A DNA stretch of 18,562 bases, taken from contig DHHV01000011.1 of assembly GCA_002403455.1 (NCBI GenBank), positions 1 to 18,562 on the forward strand, written 5' to 3'. This stretch comes from Hyphomonadaceae bacterium UBA4763. GTDB lineage: Bacteria; Pseudomonadota; Alphaproteobacteria; Caulobacterales; Aquidulcibacteraceae. The notes beneath the pieces were generated by a model. It was given only the letters and a program-made list of their open reading frames with translations, was not told the origin of the DNA and made no database searches. Position 1 is the stretch's first letter, and each line of letters starts with the position of its first letter. This document shows positions 12,697-18,562 of the stretch, piece by piece. The position numbers were made by a program, and so were the translations under genes.

Positions 12697-14832
12697 CTAT
12701 TCAGCGGCGTCGTTCTGTTTGCCTTCTAAATCCTCGCCCGTCGTTTGATCGACGATCTTCATCGACAGCCGCGTCTTGCCGCGGTCATCAAAGCCAAGCA
12801 ATTTGACTTTGACTGTATCGCCTTCTTTCAAGACGTCCGAGACGTTTTTGACGCGCTCGTTCTTGATCTGGCTGACATGCACCAGCCCGTCGCGCGCGCC
12901 AAAGAAGTTCACAAAGGCCCCGAACTCGACCACTTTGACGACTTTGCCATCATAGATTTGGCCGATTTCCGGCTCCGAGGTGATGCTCTTGATCCATTTA
13001 ACGGCGGCGTCGATCGAGCTTTGCGCCATTGCCGAGACTTTGACCGAGCCGTCATCTTGAATGTCGATCTTGGCGCCAGTCTTTTCGACGATCTCGCGGA
13101 TGACTTTGCCGCCCGAGCCGATCACTTCGCGGATCTTGTCGGTCGGGATCGACATCGCCGTCATTTTCGGCGCGGTGGCGGCCAGCGCCCCGCGCGCGCC
13201 CGACAACGCTTTGTTCATCTCGTCCAGAATATGCAGGCGGCCGTGATGGGCTTGGCCCAAGGCGATCCGCATGATTTCTTCGGTGATGCCGGCGATTTTG
13301 ATGTCCATTTGCAGCGCAGTGACGCCAGTGGCGGTGCCGGCCACTTTGAAATCCATGTCGCCGAGATGGTCTTCATCGCCGAGAATGTCGGTCAGCACCG
13401 CAAAGCGCTCGCCTTCCTTGATCAAGCCCATGGCGACGCCCGACACCGGCGACTTTAACGGCGCGCCGGCGTCCATCAAGGCGAGCGAGGTCCCGCACAC
13501 GGTCGCCATCGACGATGACCCGTTCGATTCAAAGATCTCCGAGACGACGCGGATCGTATAGGGAAATTGCTCGGGCGCCGGCAGCGCCGCCGCAATCGCC
13601 CGCCAGGCAAGCTTGCCATGGCCGATTTCGCGCCGCCCGGGACCCGCCATCCGCCCGGTTTCCCCGACCGAAAAGGGCGGGAAATTGTAATGCAGCATGA
13701 ATTTTTCTTTTTGGGTGCCGTCCAGGCCATCGACATATTGCTCGTCTTCGCCAGTGCCGAGCGTGGCGACGCACAAGGCTTGCGTTTCGCCCCGCGAGAA
13801 CAAGGCCGAGCCATGCGTGCGCGGCAGGACGCCGACTTGCGCCAAGATCGGACGAACTTTGTCGACCGCGCGCCCGTCAATCCGCGTGCCGGTATCGAGA
13901 ATGCCATTGCGAACGATGTCGGCTTCGGCTTCCTTGAACAATTCCTTCAAGAGATTGGCGTCGAGCCCGTCAGGACGCGCCTCTGTCTTTACCAAGGCTT
14001 CGACGGCTTTGGACTTGGCCGCATCAATCGCTTCATGGCGGGCTTGCTTGCCGGTAATTTGGTAAGCCGCGCGAAGGTCCGCGCCAACCAAGGTTTTGAT
14101 TTGGGTCAGCGCCGCCGCATGATCGGCCGGCTCGAAATCCCACGGTTCTTTGGCCGAATGTTCGGCCAGTTTGATGATCCCTTCGATCACCGGCTGAAAG
14201 CCGGCCATGCCGAACATCACCGCGCCGAGCATCTTGTCTTCGGGCAATTCCTTGGCCTGACTTTCGACCATCATTACCGCATCGGCGGTGCCGGCGACGA
14301 CCAAATCGAGGTCGGATTTGGCCATATCGGCCACCAGCGGGTTCAGCACATATTGGCCATTGATGACGCCGACGCGCGACGCGCCAATCGGCCCCAAAAA
14401 CGGCACGCCTGACAGCGTCAACGCGGCCGAGGCCGCCGCCATCGCCACCACATCCGGATCGTTTTCCAGGTCATAAGACAGCACGGTCACAATGACCTGC
14501 ACTTCGTTCTTAAAGCCCTTCATGAACAACGGGCGGATCGGCCGGTCGATCAGGCGCGAGATCAAGGTTTCGCGCTCGGTCGGGCGCCCTTCGCGCTTGA
14601 AATAGCCGCCCGGAATGCGGCCGGCGGCGTAATATTTTTCCTGATAATTGACGGTCAGCGGGAAGAAATCCTGCCCCGGCTTGACGCTGCGCGCGGCAAC
14701 CACCGTCGCCAGCACCGAGGTCTCGCCATATTGGGCAAAGACGGCGGCGTCGGCTTGACGCGCCATGCGCCCGGTCTCCAGCACGAGCGGGCGACCTGCC
14801 CAATCGATCGTCACTTTATTGATATCGAACAT
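12697..14832 (-). CDS. pnp: Polyribonucleotide nucleotidyltransferase (PNPase)
   Basis: Trimeric 3'-5' phosphorolytic exoribonuclease, a core degradosome and RNA quality-control enzyme. The 711 residues match the E. coli enzyme in length. The first RNase PH-like domain spans about 10-140. An alpha-helical linker follows at about 240-310. The second, catalytic RNase PH domain (about 320-545) carries FSRGETQ (345-351) and DILGDEDHLGDMDF (482-495), where D486 and D492 correspond to the E. coli catalytic aspartates. The KH domain (about 560-615) has the GSGG loop at 572-575, and the S1 domain (about 622-692) includes VKVVEFGAFV and DGLVHVSQI. ATG at 14832 has GAGG 6 nt upstream. It lies downstream of rpsO across an intrinsic terminator, as in E. 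coli, where pnp is expressed both by read-through and from its own promoter. Confidence 0.98.
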   Translation of the reverse strand: MFDINKVTIDWAGRPLVLETGRMARQADAAVFAQYGETSVLATVVAARSVKPGQDFFPLTVNYQEKYYAAGRIPGGYFKREGRPTERETLISRLIDRPIRPLFMKGFKNEVQVIVTVLSYDLENDPDVVAMAAASAALTLSGVPFLGPIGASRVGVINGQYVLNPLVADMAKSDLDLVVAGTADAVMMVESQAKELPEDKMLGAVMFGMAGFQPVIEGIIKLAEHSAKEPWDFEPADHAAALTQIKTLVGADLRAAYQITGKQARHEAIDAAKSKAVEALVKTEARPDGLDANLLKELFKEAEADIVRNGILDTGTRIDGRAVDKVRPILAQVGVLPRTHGSALFSRGETQALCVATLGTGEDEQYVDGLDGTQKEKFMLHYNFPPFSVGETGRMAGPGRREIGHGKLAWRAIAAALPAPEQFPYTIRVVSEIFESNGSSSMATVCGTSLALMDAGAPLKSPVSGVAMGLIKEGERFAVLTDILGDEDHLGDMDFKVAGTATGVTALQMDIKIAGITEEIMRIALGQAHHGRLHILDEMNKALSGARGALAATAPKMTAMSIPTDKIREVIGSGGKVIREIVEKTGAKIDIQDDGSVKVSAMAQSSIDAAVKWIKSITSEPEIGQIYDGKVVKVVEFGAFVNFFGARDGLVHVSQIKNERVKNVSDVLKEGDTVKVKLLGFDDRGKTRLSMKIVDQTTGEDLEGKQNDAAE

Positions 14833-14895
14833 GTATTTCCTCTTTGGGGCCCGCGCGGATCATCCCAGCCCGGCGGCTTCGTCCCCCGATAAAAC

Positions 14896-14922
14896 AAAAG
14901 CGCGCCACCATGGCGCGCTTTT
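14896..14922 (-). terminator. Rho-independent terminator between rpsO and pnp
   Basis: A perfect 12-bp inverted repeat (14896-14907 with 14911-14922, 3-nt loop) with GCGCGCCA core, flanked by A-runs and T-runs. On the minus strand the stem is followed by TTTTGTTTTATC, a classic terminator for the rpsO transcript. It parallels the E. coli rpsO-pnp arrangement, where partial termination separates the two genes. Confidence 0.9.
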
Positions 14923-14938
14923 GCGTTGTGCGAGCGGG

Positions 14939-15208
14939 TTAGCAGCGAAGGCCGAGCCGCTCGATCAGGCGCTGATAGCGCGCCACGTCTTTCGCCTTGA
15001 CATAGTCAAGCAAGCGTCGACGCTGCGACACAAGCTTTAACAGCCCGCGCCGCGAGTGATTGTCTTTCTTATGGTCCTTGAAATGCTCCGTTAAATTGGC
15101 GATGCGCTCTGACAGCACCGCCACCTGCACTTCAGGCGAGCCCGTATCGCCGGACGTCGTTGCGTTTTCCTTGATCAGTTCCGCCTTGCGGTCAGCCGTG
15201 ATCGACAT
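14939..15208 (-). CDS. rpsO: 30S ribosomal protein S15
   Basis: Primary 16S rRNA-binding protein that organises the central domain of the small subunit and contributes to an intersubunit bridge. The 89 residues are the standard length. Visible hallmarks are TGDTGSPEVQVAVLSERI, the HSRRGLLKLVSQRRRLLDYV rRNA-binding helix region, and RYQRLIERLGLR at the end. The final residue is Cys where Arg is more usual, probably unimportant. ATG at 15208 has GGAG 9 nt upstream, embedded in the last codons of truB; only 3 nt separate the truB stop from the ATG, so translation is likely coupled. It is followed by the strong terminator at 14896-14922. Confidence 0.98.
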   Translation of the reverse strand: MSITADRKAELIKENATTSGDTGSPEVQVAVLSERIANLTEHFKDHKKDNHSRRGLLKLVSQRRRLLDYVKAKDVARYQRLIERLGLRC

Positions 15209-15211
15209 CGG

Positions 15212-16183
15212 TTACATCTCCGTTTCGGATGAGGCCAGGTTGAAAACGCGCGACGGCGTGAATTTGCCGGCGCGCACTTCGCCCAAAGCGATCGCGAGGC
15301 CGCGATGGATTGCCAGCGCCGCGCGCGATTGATCCTCGCCGGCAATGGTGCGCGGACGCGCATTTGCGCGGAATTCCGCCACCACATGGGGGAGAAGGAC
15401 GATCGCGCGCCCTTGCCGCAATCGATGCGCGTCCTCTTCCGTCACGGCCAGCGCCGGGATGTCGTCCAGCGCGGTCTCGACGGGTTTCAGTCGCTCGAGC
15501 GCAGCGTCTCTATGGCTCAAATCCTCGAGCAAGGGAAGAGTGATTGCATCATTTTCATGAAAAGGACCGACGCGCGTGCGGCGCAGCGCGCTGACATGGC
15601 CTTCGGCGCCGAGCGCCTGGCACAAATCCCGCACCAAAGCGCGGATGTAAAAACCTTTGCCGCAGCGCGCTTCGATCACCGTCTGGTCTTCGGAGGGGCA
15701 ATCAATGACTTGGGCGGCGTGCAAAACCACCGGGCGCGGCGCCAATTCGACCGTCTCGCCGTCGCGAGCAAGGTCATAAGCGCGCGCGCCCTCGATTTTG
15801 ATGGCGGAATAAACGGGGGGGATTTGCTCGATTTCGCCGATAAATTGGCCAAGCGCCGCGGCGATTTGCGCCGGACTTGGGCGAACGTCACTGGTCGCAA
15901 TCACTGCGCCTTCGCGATCTTGGCTGGCGGTGGAGACGCCCCAGCGAATTGTAAACCGATAGACCTTCTCCGCCTCCATCAGCCAAGAGACGGTTTTGGT
16001 CGCTTCGCCCAGCGCAATCGGCAAAATGCCGTCCGCCAAGGGGTCGAGCGTGCCGGCGTGACCGGCCTTATTGGCGTTGAAAAGCCGCCGAATGGCCCCG
16101 ACGGCTTGCGTCGAGGTCATCTCAATCGGTTTATCGAACACGACCCAGCCATGCAGATCGCGCCCCTTTTTGCGCCGCGCCAT
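15212..16183 (-). CDS. truB: tRNA pseudouridine(55) synthase
   Basis: Converts U55 of the T-loop of elongator tRNAs to pseudouridine. The 323 residues are in the TruB range. The catalytic aspartate is D47 in GHAGTLDPLADGILPIALG (41-59), equivalent to E. coli D48. The active-site tyrosine lies in YRFTIRWG (75-82). PPVYSAIKIEG (122-132) and GKGFYIRALVRDL (175-187) are further family motifs. The C-terminal PUA-like part is short. I chose ATG at 16183, directly before ARRKKGRDLHGWVVFDKP. The open frame continues to 16279, but that extension lies within rbfA. The ATG begins 1 nt after the rbfA stop, and rpsO follows after 3 nt, so the three form a compact operon. Confidence 0.97.
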   Translation of the reverse strand: MARRKKGRDLHGWVVFDKPIEMTSTQAVGAIRRLFNANKAGHAGTLDPLADGILPIALGEATKTVSWLMEAEKVYRFTIRWGVSTASQDREGAVIATSDVRPSPAQIAAALGQFIGEIEQIPPVYSAIKIEGARAYDLARDGETVELAPRPVVLHAAQVIDCPSEDQTVIEARCGKGFYIRALVRDLCQALGAEGHVSALRRTRVGPFHENDAITLPLLEDLSHRDAALERLKPVETALDDIPALAVTEEDAHRLRQGRAIVLLPHVVAEFRANARPRTIAGEDQSRAALAIHRGLAIALGEVRAGKFTPSRVFNLASSETEM

Positions 16184-16184
16184 G

Positions 16185-16604
16185 TCACTCCGCCTCGGGA
16201 TTGGGGCGCAAATCGCGGGCGATGTCAGGCTGGGCGAGCAACGCATCAATGCGCTTTGCCTGCGCGAAGCTGTCGTCAACGACGAATTTTAGGTCCGGAA
16301 CGTGGCGCAATTCGACGATTCTGGCGATTTTTCCGCGCAAAAACGCGGCGCAACGGTTCAATCCGGCGATGATTTCCGCCGATTTTTCGGTCGAATCCGC
16401 GGCGCCAAGCGGCGCCGCAAAGGCCAAAGCGTGCTTCAAATCGGCGCTCATGCGCACTTCGGAGACGGTAATGGAGCGCCCTTGCAGCGCCGGATCGCGC
16501 AATTCCTCGCGCGCCAGCACGTCGACGAGGGCATGACGGATGAGTTCGCCGGCCTTTAATTGCCGTTGGCTAGGCCCGGCGCCGGCTGCGGTTCTGCTTT
16601 TCAA
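16185..16604 (-). CDS. rbfA: Ribosome-binding factor A
   Basis: Small KH-fold protein that binds the immature 30S subunit and is needed for 16S rRNA 5'-end maturation, especially in the cold. Family features are PSQRQLKAGELIRHALVDVL near the N-terminus, ITVSEVRMSADLKHALAFAAPLG in the middle, and LRHVPDLKFVVDDSFAQAKRIDALL near the end. I chose TTG at 16604 (139 residues), which begins just ahead of the conserved GPSQRQL and has AAGGA 11 nt upstream. A GTG at 16652 would give 155 residues but overlaps the VOC gene by 25 nt. The start is the uncertain part. It is followed 1 nt later by truB. The preceding gene is the VOC-fold gene rather than infB, which is unusual. Confidence 0.93.
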   Translation of the reverse strand: MKSRTAAGAGPSQRQLKAGELIRHALVDVLAREELRDPALQGRSITVSEVRMSADLKHALAFAAPLGAADSTEKSAEIIAGLNRCAAFLRGKIARIVELRHVPDLKFVVDDSFAQAKRIDALLAQPDIARDLRPNPEAE

Positions 16605-16627
16605 CGCGGCAAATTTCCTTAAATCGC

Positions 16628-16999
16628 TTACGCGCCCATATAATAAAAGCACAATTTATTGCCGTCGAGATCGCGGCAATAGCTGGCGTAAAAGCCATCG
16701 GTGCGCGCGCCAGGAGGACCTTCGCAGGTTCCACCCAAAGCAATTGCTTTGTTATAAAGAGCGTCGACTTTTGCTTTATTGTCCATCACGAAAGCGGTCA
16801 TGCCGCCATTGCCGGGCGCTGCGGCGGCGCCGTTGAACGGCTTGATCACGCCGAGCATCGGCCGGTCGGGCGACGCCGCCCAGGCAATGAAGCGCTCGCC
16901 TTGCATGCCGCGACCAGCGCCAATTTCGCCCAAAAGCTGATCATAAAACGCGCCGGCGCGATCCAAATCATTGGTTCCAAGCGTGACGTAACCGATCAT
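16628..16999 (-). CDS. VOC-fold (glyoxalase/bleomycin-resistance superfamily) protein
   Basis: Small cytoplasmic protein of the vicinal-oxygen-chelate fold; the reaction is unknown. The 123 residues form two beta-alpha-beta-beta-beta modules. The first starts MIGYVTLGTNDLDRAGAFYD (1-20), the second runs NGGMTAFVMDNKAKVDALY to the closing RDLDGNKLCFYYMG (109-122). The positions that usually hold metal ligands look replaced: Y4/V5 instead of His, M67 instead of His, C117 instead of Glu. I chose ATG at 16999 because GGAG lies 6 nt upstream. ATG at 17002 (3 nt spacing) and ATG at 17023 (no binding site) are alternatives. It sits between infB (69 bp upstream) and rbfA (23 bp downstream) on the same strand, inside a normally conserved translation operon. 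The sequence looks somewhat more AT-rich than its neighbours, hinting at insertion. Confidence 0.87.
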   Translation of the reverse strand: MIGYVTLGTNDLDRAGAFYDQLLGEIGAGRGMQGERFIAWAASPDRPMLGVIKPFNGAAAAPGNGGMTAFVMDNKAKVDALYNKAIALGGTCEGPPGARTDGFYASYCRDLDGNKLCFYYMGA

Positions 17000-17005
17000 C
17001 ATTTT

Positions 17006-17009
17006 CTCC
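17006..17009 (-). promoter_or_regulatory. Shine-Dalgarno deciding the VOC gene start
   Basis: GGAG on the minus strand, 6 nt before ATG at 16999 and 3 nt before ATG at 17002. It argues against the upstream ATG at 17023. Confidence 0.5.
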
Positions 17010-17068
17010 AATAGCAAATTCATTGCAAGAATATGGCGCCAACAATGCCGGCGCTCGTCTTACGAAAC

Positions 17069-18562
<1,494 letters not shown>

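Noticed and set aside
13567..14412. 281-codon + strand frame antisense to pnp
   Set aside because: A GC-driven antisense open frame; pnp is unambiguous on the other strand and this frame has no recognisable domain.
16184..16279. Extended start for truB 32 codons upstream
   Set aside because: The extension lies inside rbfA and lacks TruB-like residues; ATG at 16183 is followed at once by the conserved N-terminus.
15305..16372. 355-codon + strand frame antisense to truB and rbfA
   Set aside because: Long but Arg/Ala-rich and without domains; truB and rbfA explain the region with catalytic residues in place.

Overview
The window reads as a chromosomal, mostly housekeeping segment of an alphaproteobacterium with a GC-rich genome (around 60% GC by eye). 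Three things point to this class: an F0 ATP synthase operon in the order atpI-atpB-atpE-b'-b without the F1 genes, a DUF2336 protein, and the infB/rbfA/truB/rpsO/pnp translation cluster. The ArgS subtype is the 'GPNVAK' form rather than the 'SANPTGP' form I associate with Rhizobiales. I cannot name an order or genus.

Layout, left to right. 1-117 is the 3' end of an unrecognised + strand gene. 121-1887 (+) is argS, convergent with a minus-strand radical SAM gene of the PA0069/SplB-like family (1893-2990). 3109-5868 (-) is the F0 operon: atpI, atpB, atpE, b' and b, with a candidate promoter just upstream of atpI. A 230 bp palindrome-rich spacer separates atpE from b'. 6014-7117 (-) is a DUF2336 protein, divergent from a RusA-like endonuclease (7206-7649, +). 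7670-10957 (-) is a tightly overlapping operon, transcribed as NUDIX hydrolase, 5-formyltetrahydrofolate cyclo-ligase, pabB, pabC: a folate module. A MarR regulator with a lysine-rich tail (11095-11727, +) diverges from it. A formyltransferase-fold protein (11743-12510, -) follows.

12511-12696 is a gene-free spacer dominated by two adjacent strong fold-back structures. From 12697 to the right edge (all -) lies the translation/RNA module, transcribed as infB (5' end outside the window), a VOC-fold gene, rbfA, truB, rpsO, a rho-independent terminator, and pnp. The VOC gene between infB and rbfA is the main departure from the expected order.

Together the genes cover tRNA charging, ATP synthesis, folate/one-carbon supply, and ribosome assembly with RNA turnover. 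No stretch over 300 bases lacks a gene. I see no tRNA, rRNA, CRISPR array, complete insertion sequence or obvious defence system. The points most worth follow-up are the three palindromic spacers, the VOC gene inside the infB cluster, the NUDIX gene heading the folate operon, a PabC-like protein lacking the usual PLP-binding glutamate, and a stand-alone RusA-like nuclease. Several starts are TTG or GTG, so start calls rest partly on Shine-Dalgarno spacing and overlaps.
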